Shown here in pieces: positions 24,291 to 32,336 of a DNA stretch of 48,173 nucleotides (its first letter is position 1; every line of letters begins with the position of its first letter). The stretch lies in assembly GCA_023395735.1 (NCBI GenBank), contig JAEWYI010000116.1, positions 1-48,173 of the forward strand. Reading direction: 5' to 3'. The notes beneath the pieces are model-generated. The model made no database searches, was not told the origin of the DNA, and saw only the letters and a program-made list of their open reading frames with translations. The position numbers and the translations under genes were made by a program. Origin of the DNA: Cyanobacteria bacterium OH_SFB_17. GTDB lineage: Bacteria; Cyanobacteriota; Vampirovibrionia; Gastranaerophilales; Gastranaerophilaceae.

Positions 24291-26057
24291 TTATTTCAAA
24301 ACTGAAAGCATCTTTTTAGCTTCTTCAAATTCCGGAAAAATTTCTAATGCTTTTTGCAACTTTTCTTTTGCAAGTTTATCTTTTGAAAGCTTTTCGTCGC
24401 ATTTTGCGCTATTTAACAAAAGATTTGTATTCATAGGATTTTGGCTGAGCAAATGCTCAAAAATATTATTTGCTTTTTCATACTCGCCTTGCTCAAAATA
24501 TGTTAACGCCAAAAGGTTTGAAGTTTCTGGATTATTATTTATTTCAAGCGCTTCAATCAAAGTCATCTGTGCTTTTTCGTAATCTTTTTGAGCAAAGTAA
24601 ACTTTTCCTGCAGAGAACAGAATAAAATCATTATTTTTTACTTTTTTTACAGCCTTTTCTATATATTCTTTTGCCTTATCCAATTTATTCAACGCCATTG
24701 AATTTAAAGCGGCAAACGTAAGTATATTAGCATCTTTTGGATTTTTTTCAAGAGCTTTTTCATACATATCAAAAGCCGATGAAAAATCAGAAGTTGCGTA
24801 CAAGAAATTTGCATATTCAAAAATAACAGAATCATCTTCCGGCTCAAGCTCATAAGCCTTTTTAAACTCTTCACGCGCATAATCAAACAAACGTTTATTT
24901 AAATATATTACGCCTAAGTCTTTTCTCGCATAAGCCGCGTTTGGATTAAGCTCAATCACTTTTTTCAAAATTGATTCTGCGATATCCAAATCGCCTGTGC
25001 CTGCACAAATTATCGCATATTCATAATATATTTCAGGCGTAACCCCACCCTGCTTAATAATAGATTCAAAAACTTCTTTTGCTTTTAGAGGTTGAGATGT
25101 CTTTAAATAAAGATTTGCAAGCTTTTGCATCATAACCTTAGAATTCTGATTTAGCATCACAAGCTGTTCTAATATACCAATTGCAAAGCTATATTCCTGT
25201 TTCATTTCATAACAGCAAGCTAAATTATATTGAAAATTGTGTTTTTCAGGATGTTTTTCTATCAAAAGTTTGTAATGACTTATTGCATCATCAAATTTTT
25301 GCGCTCTAAATTCTGCAAGCGCAAGTGCAACCAAAAAATGCTCCGAACTCTCTGTTGCATAGGCTTTGTGGAAATATTCACAAGCTTCTTGAGGCTTGTT
25401 TTGAATTTGAAAAATTGAAGCAATATTGTAAAAAGACAAGGGATTTTTAGGATTTAATTCTGCAGCTTTATGATAAAACTCAAGGGCTTTTTCATAATCT
25501 CTTACTGACAAATAAGCGGTTCCCAAATTATTGTTAATCTGCGCATGTACAGGATTCAACTCAAGAGCTTTTTCCAAATACGGAATACATTTTTCAAAAT
25601 TTTTCATTGAAAGCAGTGCCGTTCCTGCCATATAATAAAATATATAATCATCTTGACAAAGTTCAAGCGCTTTTTCTGCCAACTCAAGTGCCTTTGCCTG
25701 CTCCCCTGATTTTAAATATATTACGCCCAGATTTTTGTATGCATCTATATAATTTTCTCTAAGATTTATTACTTGCAAATAAGCATTTTTTGCATGATCC
25801 AAATCATCCATATTATCGTAGCAATTTGCCAGATAAAACCAGCTTGTAGCATCATCGCTTTTGTATTTTACAACCGTTTCAAATATATTTTTACCTGAGT
25901 CGAAAAATCCCAAATTAACGTCGCAAAGTCCTAAAAGTTTCATCGCTTCAATATTTTGCGGTTCTTTTTCAAGCAAAGCTTCAAGCTCAATTTTTGAACT
26001 TTCAAATTCTTTGTTTGCTATTAAATCATTTATCTTGTTTAAATCTGTCGTGTTCAT
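24291..26057 (-). CDS. Tetratricopeptide repeat protein
   Basis: 588 aa made almost entirely of TPR units of about 34 residues (at least 14), with the usual W/L-G-Y-A-P pattern, for example NNLGTAYLSVRDYEKALEFY. It is predicted to be a soluble superhelical scaffold for protein interactions; no catalytic domain and no signal peptide. The start is ATG 26057: a TTG six codons earlier overlaps the -10 box. TATAAT (26069-26064) stands 6 nt before the ATG with no Shine-Dalgarno sequence, so the mRNA is probably leaderless. Partner and pathway unknown. Confidence 0.9.
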   Translation of the reverse strand: MNTTDLNKINDLIANKEFESSKIELEALLEKEPQNIEAMKLLGLCDVNLGFFDSGKNIFETVVKYKSDDATSWFYLANCYDNMDDLDHAKNAYLQVINLRENYIDAYKNLGVIYLKSGEQAKALELAEKALELCQDDYIFYYMAGTALLSMKNFEKCIPYLEKALELNPVHAQINNNLGTAYLSVRDYEKALEFYHKAAELNPKNPLSFYNIASIFQIQNKPQEACEYFHKAYATESSEHFLVALALAEFRAQKFDDAISHYKLLIEKHPEKHNFQYNLACCYEMKQEYSFAIGILEQLVMLNQNSKVMMQKLANLYLKTSQPLKAKEVFESIIKQGGVTPEIYYEYAIICAGTGDLDIAESILKKVIELNPNAAYARKDLGVIYLNKRLFDYAREEFKKAYELEPEDDSVIFEYANFLYATSDFSSAFDMYEKALEKNPKDANILTFAALNSMALNKLDKAKEYIEKAVKKVKNNDFILFSAGKVYFAQKDYEKAQMTLIEALEINNNPETSNLLALTYFEQGEYEKANNIFEHLLSQNPMNTNLLLNSAKCDEKLSKDKLAKEKLQKALEIFPEFEEAKKMLSVLK

Positions 26058-26063
26058 TCTTGA

Positions 26064-26069
26064 ATTATA
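26064..26069 (-). promoter_or_regulatory. -10 box placing the TPR gene start at +1 (leaderless)
   Basis: TATAAT on the minus strand, with 6 nt (TTCAAG-like) between it and ATG 26057. The expected transcription start coincides with the start codon. The -35 hexamer is weak. Confidence 0.55.
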
Positions 26070-26097
26070 AAACAAAAATATTTTTTTTATAAGAGGA

Positions 26098-26125
26098 GGG
26101 GTCGGAAATTTAAATTTCCGCCCCC
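26098..26125. other. Long palindrome between two minus-strand genes
   Basis: An uninterrupted 18-bp palindrome (CGGAAATTTAAATTTCCG, 26103-26120) flanked by GGGG and CCCC that can extend the stem past one mismatch. No U-tract follows on the minus strand for at least 10 nt, so it is a poor terminator. It could end the 79-aa gene inefficiently or act as an operator. Confidence 0.5.
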
Positions 26126-26150
26126 CGCTAAACTTTATCCAAAAAGAAAA

Positions 26151-26390
26151 CTAAGCTTCTACAAAAAGCCTTTGCCCCACTATATTGGCCTTCCCATTGT
26201 AATATCCCGCAAAATAACCGCCTTGAACAGGTTTATTTTTAGCATAATTTGCGTGAAAAGATGTTGCTGAGGTTGTTACAAAAGGGCTCGCAAAAGGATT
26301 TTTTGAAACCGTCGTAACCGCATTTGTAGCTTTCACATTACTATTTGAAACAAAAGCTTTTGATATCATACTTACAATATTTGCAACCAT
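26151..26390 (-). CDS. Small orphan protein (79 aa) with GGYFAGYYNGKANIVG tail
   Basis: 79 aa. The N-terminal half is Ser/Thr/Asn/Val-rich (about 1-50), and the C-terminus PVQGGYFAGYYNGKANIVGQ then RLFVEA is glycine/aromatic-rich and looks conserved in pattern, though I cannot name the family. No membrane helix. AAAGGAT lies 5 nt before ATG 26390. Followed by the palindrome at 26098-26125. Function unknown. Confidence 0.6.
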   Translation of the reverse strand: MVANIVSMISKAFVSNSNVKATNAVTTVSKNPFASPFVTTSATSFHANYAKNKPVQGGYFAGYYNGKANIVGQRLFVEA

Positions 26391-26551
26391 AAAAATCCTT
26401 TCATATCACTCACATTTTATATTTAATGATTTGTTTTTATAAGTCAATTATAATATTAAAAACGGCTATTTTACACGATTTCTTGATAAATATCATTTAT
26501 TCAAAGTAGTAAAAAGACAAAATACGGATATTATTTTCAACAAGCTTGTAG

Positions 26552-26557
26552 TATAAT
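26552..26557 (+). promoter_or_regulatory. -10 box placing the PurD-like gene start at +1 (leaderless)
   Basis: TATAAT with 6 nt (TCCTGT) before ATG 26564 and no Shine-Dalgarno sequence. No good -35 at 17 bp. Confidence 0.55.
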
Positions 26558-26563
26558 TCCTGT

Positions 26564-27817
26564 ATGGTTGAAAATGAAGGAAAAAAAGTTTTAATAATCG
26601 GCGCTACAGCAAGCGAATATTCACTTGCAAAAGCCTTTAGCGCACTGCCGGAAGTCTCAGAAGTTTTTGTTGCTCCGGGGGTGGAGGCAATGAAAGAATT
26701 TTGTACAACTGTTGATATAAGAGAAAACAATCCGAAAGAATTGCTTGAATTTGCTCTTGAAACAGGAATAGACTTGACCATTGCATCAAGCGAAGTTACA
26801 ATAAGAAGTGATGTCGCAACATTCTTTCAACAAAGCGGCCAAATGATATTTGCACCGACTGCAGATAGTGCAAATATAGCAATAAGCAAAGCCGCAGGCA
26901 AAAAATTCATGTATAAAACAAGAATCGCCTGCCCAAAGTTCGGGATTTTCGATAAACCTTCAATGGCCTTAGATTATTTGAAAAAATCAAATTTTCCTGT
27001 TGTATTAAAAACAGATTATCACCAAAAAGGCGGAGTATTTATCTGCAACAATTTTTCGCTTGCAAAAGAATATATTGAAAACATGTTTGAAACAGGTGAA
27101 AAAAAAGTTGTCATTGAAGACTACATATACGGTCACGAATTTTCATTCTATGTTGTTACAGACGGATTTCACGCGATTCCGCTTGGAAGTGTTGCAACAT
27201 ACAAACAAGAACTCGAAGGAAACGGCGGCGCCTTAACATCTGGAATGGGAGCTGTTTTTCCTGATTATAAAATTTCAAAACAAATCGAGCAGACAATTTT
27301 AGCAAAGATTATTTATCCATCGCTGAATAACCTTGCAAAAAATCAGACTCCATACGTTGGAATATTCGGTGTCGATTTAATATTAAACGATACTGGTAAT
27401 ATTTATGCGATTGAATTTAGTCCGTTTTTGTCTTATAGCGATTGTTCCAGCATACTCGCAAACTTAGATGACAACCTTTATGAGATAGCTCAGGCCTGTG
27501 TGGTTGGCTCTTTTGCCGATGATTATAACAATATCAAGATAAACGATGCTTATGCCGTTTCTTGTGTTGTAAGCAGCAAAGAAAATAAAATAATTGAAAA
27601 CTTTGATAACCTTGACGATGAAACAATTATTGATTTGCAGAACATAAAGAAAAATAAATATCTCGAACACGAAACAACAGGTGGAAATGCATTTATATTA
27701 ACAAGAACAGCACGAGCTCTTTCTAAAGCTGTGGAAGATCTTTATGACGAACTTGACGTATTGAAATTTGACGGCATGAAATACAGAAAAGATATTGGAA
27801 AAATTATTTTAAGCTAA
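26564..27817 (+). CDS. Divergent PurD-like ATP-grasp protein
   Basis: 417 aa with the domain order of phosphoribosylamine-glycine ligase: an N-domain (VLIIGATASEYSLAKAF and VFVAPG), a central ATP-grasp (IFAPTADSANIAISKAAGKKFM, VVLKTD, VVIEDYIYGHEFSFYV) and a C-domain. Hallmarks of true PurD are changed: GGREHAL becomes ATASEYSL, KADGLAAGKGV becomes KTDYHQKGGVF, and the NVRFGDPE block becomes IEFSPFLSYSD. ATP binding may remain, but phosphoribosylamine binding is doubtful. Either a very diverged PurD or a paralogue with another substrate. Probably leaderless (TATAAT 6 nt before ATG). Own terminator follows. Confidence 0.8.
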   Translation: MVENEGKKVLIIGATASEYSLAKAFSALPEVSEVFVAPGVEAMKEFCTTVDIRENNPKELLEFALETGIDLTIASSEVTIRSDVATFFQQSGQMIFAPTADSANIAISKAAGKKFMYKTRIACPKFGIFDKPSMALDYLKKSNFPVVLKTDYHQKGGVFICNNFSLAKEYIENMFETGEKKVVIEDYIYGHEFSFYVVTDGFHAIPLGSVATYKQELEGNGGALTSGMGAVFPDYKISKQIEQTILAKIIYPSLNNLAKNQTPYVGIFGVDLILNDTGNIYAIEFSPFLSYSDCSSILANLDDNLYEIAQACVVGSFADDYNNIKINDAYAVSCVVSSKENKIIENFDNLDDETIIDLQNIKKNKYLEHETTGGNAFILTRTARALSKAVEDLYDELDVLKFDGMKYRKDIGKIILS

Positions 27818-27831
27818 ATACTTTAAACAAC

Positions 27832-27867
27832 AAAAAAGCGATTGAATTTCATTCAATCGCTTTTTTG
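27832..27867. terminator. Bidirectional terminator between purD-like and HEAT-like genes
   Basis: AAAAAAGCGATTGAAT, loop TTC, ATTCAATCGCTTTTTT: a 16-bp perfect stem with U-tracts in both directions, between convergent genes ending at 27817 and 27883. Confidence 0.93.
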
Positions 27868-27882
27868 TTTGTATAAATCTAA

Positions 27883-28197
27883 TTAAGCTGCTTGACCTGT
27901 GATTTCAGTAATCAAATATTTAGCTACCCATTCAAAATCTTTATTATCTTGAGCCGCTTTTTGCAAATATTCAATAGAATCATTTCCGATTCTGATAAGA
28001 GTCATAGCAACCACACCGCGTTTAACACCTTGCACAACTTGAAGCTGGTCAACAAGTTCTTTTACTGCTGGTTTACCGATATTTACCAATGAATTCTCAA
28101 TTTCATTTTTTGCGATATTATCAGCATTTTCCAATTTTGAAAGGAAATATTGAATTGAGCTTGATGAATTTTCGATTTTGTTTAATACGGCTTGCAT
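27883..28197 (-). CDS. Small HEAT-repeat-like protein
   Basis: 104 aa, all helical, with repeats of the type IGKPAVKELVDQL and IRIGNDSIEYLQKAAQDN that resemble HEAT/armadillo-like repeats found in bacterial protein-binding proteins. No catalytic residues or membrane segments. GGAG is 9 nt before ATG 28197. Single gene convergent with the PurD-like gene. Family assignment by repeat pattern only. Confidence 0.65.
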   Translation of the reverse strand: MQAVLNKIENSSSSIQYFLSKLENADNIAKNEIENSLVNIGKPAVKELVDQLQVVQGVKRGVVAMTLIRIGNDSIEYLQKAAQDNKDFEWVAKYLITEITGQAA

Positions 28198-28353
28198 ATT
28201 TTTTCTCCAATGTGTCTTCTACTTGATATTATTATATGGTAAAAAATATGGAAAGTGGGATTTCCTTACATAATCTTTATATGGATATAAAGATTATAAT
28301 TAAATCCTATAATCAACTGATGAAAAAAGTCTCAAGTGAGTTATGCTGTTTGT

Positions 28354-28737
28354 ATGAAACACGAAGAATTAATAAAAAAAGCAGAAGAAGTTTCTAAAAA
28401 TGCTTACTCTGAATATTCAAAATTCAGCGTAGGCGCATGCGTACTTGCAAAAAGTGGAAAAACATACGTAGGATGCAACATGGAAAATGCAAGCTATGGA
28501 CTTACCATCTGCGCAGAGAGAAACGCAATCGCAAATGCTGTTGCAAACGGAGAAAGAGAGATTTTAGCTGTTGCAATATTTTCTCCAAACATGGAAAATT
28601 GTTTTCCTTGCGGAGCTTGCAGACAAGTTATTTTTGAATTTCAAGGAGAAAATCCAATCGAAATAATTACAAAAAAAGACGGCAAAATTAAAATAAAAAG
28701 AATAAACGAACTTCTGCCCGAAGGTTTTAACTTGTAA
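28354..28737 (+). CDS. cdd: Cytidine deaminase
   Basis: 127-aa zinc enzyme that deaminates cytidine and deoxycytidine for pyrimidine salvage; the short, tetrameric type. The zinc/catalytic motif CAE is at residues 53-55 (TICAERNAI) and PCGAC supplies the other cysteines (about 85-89). N-terminal YSEYSKFSVGACVL is typical. ATG 28354 is chosen because it gives the canonical N-terminus; a GTG six codons earlier has no better RBS. No clear Shine-Dalgarno sequence. The next small gene starts 12 nt after the stop and is probably co-transcribed. Confidence 0.95.
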   Translation: MKHEELIKKAEEVSKNAYSEYSKFSVGACVLAKSGKTYVGCNMENASYGLTICAERNAIANAVANGEREILAVAIFSPNMENCFPCGACRQVIFEFQGENPIEIITKKDGKIKIKRINELLPEGFNL

Positions 28738-28749
28738 TTGCAGGGGAAA

Positions 28750-28962
28750 ATGTATTTTATAGAACTTATATTGAAAAAATTTGCAAAAAAACAAGATAAA
28801 GATGATTTTATCACAGCTAATGAATCGCAAAACAAAGATTATGAAGCTTGCGAACATGTTTTCATGCCAATTGACAGCACTGGTGAAACTTTATCATGCT
28901 TGGAGTGCGGTTTGGTAGTGAAAAAATGCGAAATGGAAAAGAAAAATATTTTTAAAAGATAA
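28750..28962 (+). CDS. Small putative zinc-ribbon protein
   Basis: 70 aa from ATG 28750, which has AGGGG 4 nt upstream; a TTG 12 nt earlier is less likely. An amphipathic N-terminal helix (YFIELILKKFAKKQ) is followed by CEHVFMPIDSTGETLSCLEC, giving Cys, His and CxxC as possible zinc ligands, and a basic tail (KKCEMEKKNIFKR). The pattern suits a zinc-ribbon or rubredoxin-like knuckle. Directly after cdd, probably in the same mRNA. Function unknown. Confidence 0.7.
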   Translation: MYFIELILKKFAKKQDKDDFITANESQNKDYEACEHVFMPIDSTGETLSCLECGLVVKKCEMEKKNIFKR

Positions 28963-29001
28963 AGATTTCATTAATTTTTGAAAAAATATCCACTATGACT
29001 A

Positions 29002-29030
29002 TTAACAAATTTCATATCTTCTGGTAGAAT
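29002..29030 (+). promoter_or_regulatory. Promoter of the acyltransferase gene (leaderless)
   Basis: TTAACA (29002-29007), 17-bp spacer, TAGAAT (29025-29030) preceded by TGG as in an extended -10. Only 7 nt lie between TAGAAT and ATG 29038, so transcription would start at or next to the start codon. No Shine-Dalgarno sequence. Confidence 0.75.
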
Positions 29031-29037
29031 TAATACC

Positions 29038-29853
29038 ATGAGCATCGAAGAGTTATATTCTGATATTCCCCCAACAAAATTGAGGAATCAGGATGAAGAG
29101 TTTAAACCTGCAAAAACCACGCCATTTTGGCTTTGGGTTGCCAACCAGTTTTTTTACGGAATGTTGGAGAACCGCTTTTTTGCGTTGCGTTATAAAGGTG
29201 ATGAAAATTTTCTTGAAAGAGAAGAAGAATACCCTACAATTGCTTTCGCACCACATACAAACTGGTGGGACGGGATTGTCGGCTACAATATCGTAAGAAG
29301 AATTTTTGGGAAAGAAATCAGGCTTATGGTTGAAGAACTTAACCGTTTTCCTATCCTCAGAAGAGGCGGCGCTTTTCCTGTTAACAAAAAATCTCCGCAA
29401 GCTTCAATGAAAGCTTTAAAATATTCAATCGATGAAATTGAAAACTTGGGAAATGTTTTGTATATTTTCCCGCAGGGAATTATCAAACCCCCAAATTTCA
29501 GACCGATTGAATTTCAAACAGGACTTGCTTATATAGCGGAAAAAGCAGCTAAAAAATACGGAAAAGTTAACCTTGTTCCTATCGGTGTAAATTATGTCTT
29601 CTTACGTGCAGACAAACCTGAAGTGATGGTTGAAATAGGTAAACCTATTGTTTTGGACAATCCAAAAATCGACAGAAAAGAACTTTCGGAATATTTGGCA
29701 GGCATACTTGAAAAAACGTGTGATAAACAAAACCACGACATTTCTATCGGATATTTAAAAGGATATAAAACGCTTTTTCAACAAAAACTTAAATGGTACA
29801 GAAAAATTGAACAGCGCCTTAAAAAAATCGAAATAAAAGGCTCCGGAGTTTAA
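29038..29853 (+). CDS. Lysophospholipid acyltransferase family protein (PlsC-like)
   Basis: 271 aa, peripheral-membrane acyltransferase acting on lysophosphatidic acid or a related lipid in membrane synthesis. The catalytic HX4D motif is HTNWWD at residues 73-78, followed by RRGGAFPVN (block II), FPQGIIKPP (block III, in place of FPEGTR) and VPIGVNYVF (block IV). No transmembrane helix is obvious. Promoter at 29002-29030 with the start codon at about +1. Substrate and position specificity are not predictable. The next gene, folC, has its own -10 box. Confidence 0.88.
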   Translation: MSIEELYSDIPPTKLRNQDEEFKPAKTTPFWLWVANQFFYGMLENRFFALRYKGDENFLEREEEYPTIAFAPHTNWWDGIVGYNIVRRIFGKEIRLMVEELNRFPILRRGGAFPVNKKSPQASMKALKYSIDEIENLGNVLYIFPQGIIKPPNFRPIEFQTGLAYIAEKAAKKYGKVNLVPIGVNYVFLRADKPEVMVEIGKPIVLDNPKIDRKELSEYLAGILEKTCDKQNHDISIGYLKGYKTLFQQKLKWYRKIEQRLKKIEIKGSGV

Positions 29854-29903
29854 ACTCTCATCAATTGAAAGTCAATGACCTTGCATTTTTATGGCTGATG
29901 CTA

Positions 29904-29909
29904 TATAGT
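29904..29909 (+). promoter_or_regulatory. -10 box placing the folC start at +1 (leaderless)
   Basis: TATAGT with 6 nt (TTTGTT) before ATG 29916. Possible -35 TTGCAT at 29881-29886 with a 17-bp spacer. No Shine-Dalgarno sequence. Confidence 0.5.
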
Positions 29910-29915
29910 TTTGTT

Positions 29916-31139
29916 ATGGAAAAAATCTCAACAATTAATTTATACGAAGAAGCTCTCAATATTTTGACCTCCCAGGGAAAGTTTTACATAAATCTTGGGC
30001 TGGAAAGGGTTAAAAGTACTCTCGCATTAATTGGTAATCCACAAAAAAATCTCGAATTTATTCACGTTGCCGGCACAAACGGAAAAGGTTCTGTATGCAC
30101 TATTTTAAGCGCAATATTACAACAGGGCACCATTAACAAAACTGGCAAAACCGCTAAAATAGGGCTTTTTACAAGTCCGCATGTCTTTGAGTATACAGAG
30201 CGAATCAAAATTAACGATATTGAAATCTCAAAAGAAAATTTCGCTCAAAGACTTATAAATATAGTTAAATTGACAGAAAAAAATAACATTCACCTGACAG
30301 AATTTGAAATTTTAACCGTTGTTGCACTTCAATATTTTGCTGATGAAAATGTTGATATAGTTATCCTTGAAACTGGTCTTGGTGGTAGATTGGATGCTAC
30401 AAACATCATTAAAAAAAATATTTGTTCAATTATAACCCATATTGATTTAGACCACACAGAACGCTTGGGAAATACAATTGAAAAAATTGCGTTTGAAAAA
30501 GCAGGTATAATTAAAAAAAATTGCCCTGTCGTTATCAGTGCTAAAAATTTGGGATTTAGTACGGTAAAGAGCAAGGCAGAAAAACTTAAAAGCCAAATTA
30601 TTTATCCTAAAGAAGCGCCAAATTTTCTTCTTGAAAAGCTAGCGCTCAAAGGAAATTATCAGGCTGAAAATTTGGCGCTTGCATTAAAAGCGATTGAAAT
30701 TATCAACAACAAGACAAATTCTATAAAAACAAATGAAGAACAAATTATAAAAGGATTAAAAAATATCAAACATCCATGCAGGTTTGAATATTTAAAAGAA
30801 AAAAATATCATTATCGACGGGGCACACAACCCAAATGGAGCAATTGCATTAAGAGAAAGTCTTGATAAAAATTTTCCAAACCAGAATTTCACTTTTATAT
30901 TTGGATGCCTAAACAACAAAAACTATGAAAAAATGACGAAAAGTTTGTTTAAAAAAGGGGATGAAATTTATTTTTATCATTTTTCAAACCCAAATTCTTG
31001 CACAGTTGAACAACTAAACCAAGTGTCGCCTTTTGAGGGTAAAGATTTTAGCCACTATGTACAGGGTGAAAAAGTTGTTGTAATTTGTGGTTCATTTTAC
31101 ATGATAAAAGAATTATTACACAAAATGGGCATAAAGTAG
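29916..31139 (+). CDS. folC: Bifunctional dihydrofolate/folylpolyglutamate synthase
   Basis: 407 aa from ATG 29916 (the open frame begins at 29865 but the extra residues are not family-like). A Mur-ligase-family enzyme that adds glutamate to dihydropteroate and/or folates in the cytoplasm. P-loop GTNGKGS at residues 53-59; TSPHVFEYTERI (the Pro-His of the omega loop), LETGLGGRLDATN, THIDLDHTERLG and the C-terminal IDGAHNPNG are all diagnostic. Whether it does one or both reactions cannot be seen. Probably leaderless. A 8-bp inverted repeat (AAAGTAGT/ACTACTTT) overlaps the stop, and the terminator is at 31232-31262. Confidence 0.95.
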   Translation: MEKISTINLYEEALNILTSQGKFYINLGLERVKSTLALIGNPQKNLEFIHVAGTNGKGSVCTILSAILQQGTINKTGKTAKIGLFTSPHVFEYTERIKINDIEISKENFAQRLINIVKLTEKNNIHLTEFEILTVVALQYFADENVDIVILETGLGGRLDATNIIKKNICSIITHIDLDHTERLGNTIEKIAFEKAGIIKKNCPVVISAKNLGFSTVKSKAEKLKSQIIYPKEAPNFLLEKLALKGNYQAENLALALKAIEIINNKTNSIKTNEEQIIKGLKNIKHPCRFEYLKEKNIIIDGAHNPNGAIALRESLDKNFPNQNFTFIFGCLNNKNYEKMTKSLFKKGDEIYFYHFSNPNSCTVEQLNQVSPFEGKDFSHYVQGEKVVVICGSFYMIKELLHKMGIK

Positions 31140-31231
31140 TATTCATCTAACTACTTTGTGTAATGTGTTTAAGGTTGCGCTGACTTATCATAAGGTTGTA
31201 AATCCTCAACTCTTCTGATTGCTTAGTGCTC
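31140..31231 (+). ncRNA. Possible small RNA or long folC 3' UTR
   Basis: 92 nt between the folC stop and the strong plus-strand terminator at 31232. Contains no ORF with an RBS. The sequence is less AT-biased than the spacer average and does not match SRP RNA, 6S RNA or tmRNA signatures that I know. It may simply be 3' UTR. Confidence 0.2.
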
Positions 31232-31262
31232 ACCTCCTGAATCCGTTTGGGAGGTTTTTTTT
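31232..31262 (+). terminator. Terminator downstream of folC with UCCG tetraloop
   Basis: A 10-bp stem including G-U pairs (ACCTCCTGAA, 31232-31241, with TTTGGGAGGT, 31246-31255), closed by UCCG (31242-31245), which fits the stable UNCG class, then eight T residues. The tail overlaps the stop of the convergent DUF3326 gene (31261-31263). Confidence 0.88.
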
Positions 31263-32241
31263 ATGCTAAATGCAAAAGCATCTTCAAGCAATCTTCATAA
31301 GAGTCAACAACCACAACATTTTCCAATAACAACTCTTCTTTGCTGACTGAAAGAATCGACTGATTCTCTCTTACTGCAAAAACCTTAAGTCCTCTTTCTA
31401 ACGCCTCAAAAACTGGGGTTGAACCTAGTGCGTTATAAGGCATTACAAGAAAATCAACGTCGTCAATTTTTATTGAATTATTGCTCGAAAAGCCCAATTT
31501 AGGCGCCATCGAAAGTCCTATTAAAATACAAGGCAAAAATGTCGGCGTAATATACTCAGCACTAGCTTTTGGATTGACAACCTTTGTTGAAATCGAATAA
31601 TCCTCAAATGCAGGAGAGTGAGCAGCAGGAACTTTTAACTCTTTGGAAATATAATGAGAAATTATCGCCTCAACCCCGCCTATCGGATCAACACCGACGC
31701 CATTTTCATAATCTTCGCTGTTACTGTCATCAAATTTGCACACCAACGCTATTGCATCAGCGCCTTTTTCTATAAGTTTTTTGGATGTCGGAAGAAGCGT
31801 TTTTATATTTTTAACTCTTCCTGTTGAAATACCTGATTCGTCAACAAAAAAATCAACACCTACATCTTCTTCTGTAACTTCATAAATAACATCAATCCCA
31901 TAAACTGTCCTGACTGCATTTATTGTATTAATGTGAATATTTAAAACATCTTTTGAAATACTTTTGTCAAAAACGACTCCTACTTTATTGTTTTTAGCTG
32001 GAATTAAATTCAATTTACCTTTAAAAAATTCATCCAAAGAAAACCCCTCAACATAAAGCATGTTTTCTGAAATACCTGAAAAACAGCCCGCATTTACTAC
32101 ATTCGGGTTTACAATAAGGTCAAAATGTTCGGCAAATTTTCTTGCCCAAGCGCTTGCATCTCCGGCATAACCTCCTATGGAGGCACCGATTCCTGTCGGG
32201 ACTATAAAAGCACCTAATTTCTTTTTTATAACTTCTTCCAT
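31261..32241 (-). CDS. DUF3326 family protein
   Basis: 326 aa, soluble. I recognise the overall sequence type as DUF3326, a family of unknown function known mainly from cyanobacteria and plastid-bearing lineages. Landmarks: AFIVPTGIGASIGGYAGDA at the N-terminus, NPNVVNAGCFSG, a DDSNSEDYENGVGVDPIGGVEAI acidic/glycine block and LPCILIGLSMAPKL. The first part resembles an asparate-racemase or Rossmann-type glycine-rich loop. Enzymatic role unknown. TATAAT at 32254-32249, 7 nt before ATG 32241, and no Shine-Dalgarno sequence suggest a leaderless mRNA. Convergent with folC. Confidence 0.85.
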   Translation of the reverse strand: MEEVIKKKLGAFIVPTGIGASIGGYAGDASAWARKFAEHFDLIVNPNVVNAGCFSGISENMLYVEGFSLDEFFKGKLNLIPAKNNKVGVVFDKSISKDVLNIHINTINAVRTVYGIDVIYEVTEEDVGVDFFVDESGISTGRVKNIKTLLPTSKKLIEKGADAIALVCKFDDSNSEDYENGVGVDPIGGVEAIISHYISKELKVPAAHSPAFEDYSISTKVVNPKASAEYITPTFLPCILIGLSMAPKLGFSSNNSIKIDDVDFLVMPYNALGSTPVFEALERGLKVFAVRENQSILSVSKEELLLENVVVVDSYEDCLKMLLHLA

Positions 32242-32248
32242 AAAAAAT

Positions 32249-32254
32249 ATTATA
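32249..32254 (-). promoter_or_regulatory. -10 box placing the DUF3326 start at about +1
   Basis: TATAAT on the minus strand with 7 nt (ATTTTTT) before the ATG. No clear -35 and no Shine-Dalgarno sequence. Confidence 0.5.
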
Positions 32255-32266
32255 AAATAAACTCAT

Positions 32267-32298
32267 AAAAAAGAGAAGCCGACATTTATCGGCTTCTC
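32267..32298 (-). terminator. Terminator of the 107-codon orphan gene
   Basis: GAGAAGCCGA (32273-32282) and TCGGCTTCTC (32289-32298), a 10-bp stem with loop CATTTA, followed by six U residues on the minus strand. A second inverted repeat, CATTAACG...CGTTAATG (about 32307-32331), lies between it and the gene's stop. Confidence 0.88.
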
Positions 32299-32336
32299 CT
32301 TTTAACCATTAACGTTTAACACCCGTTAATGATAAA

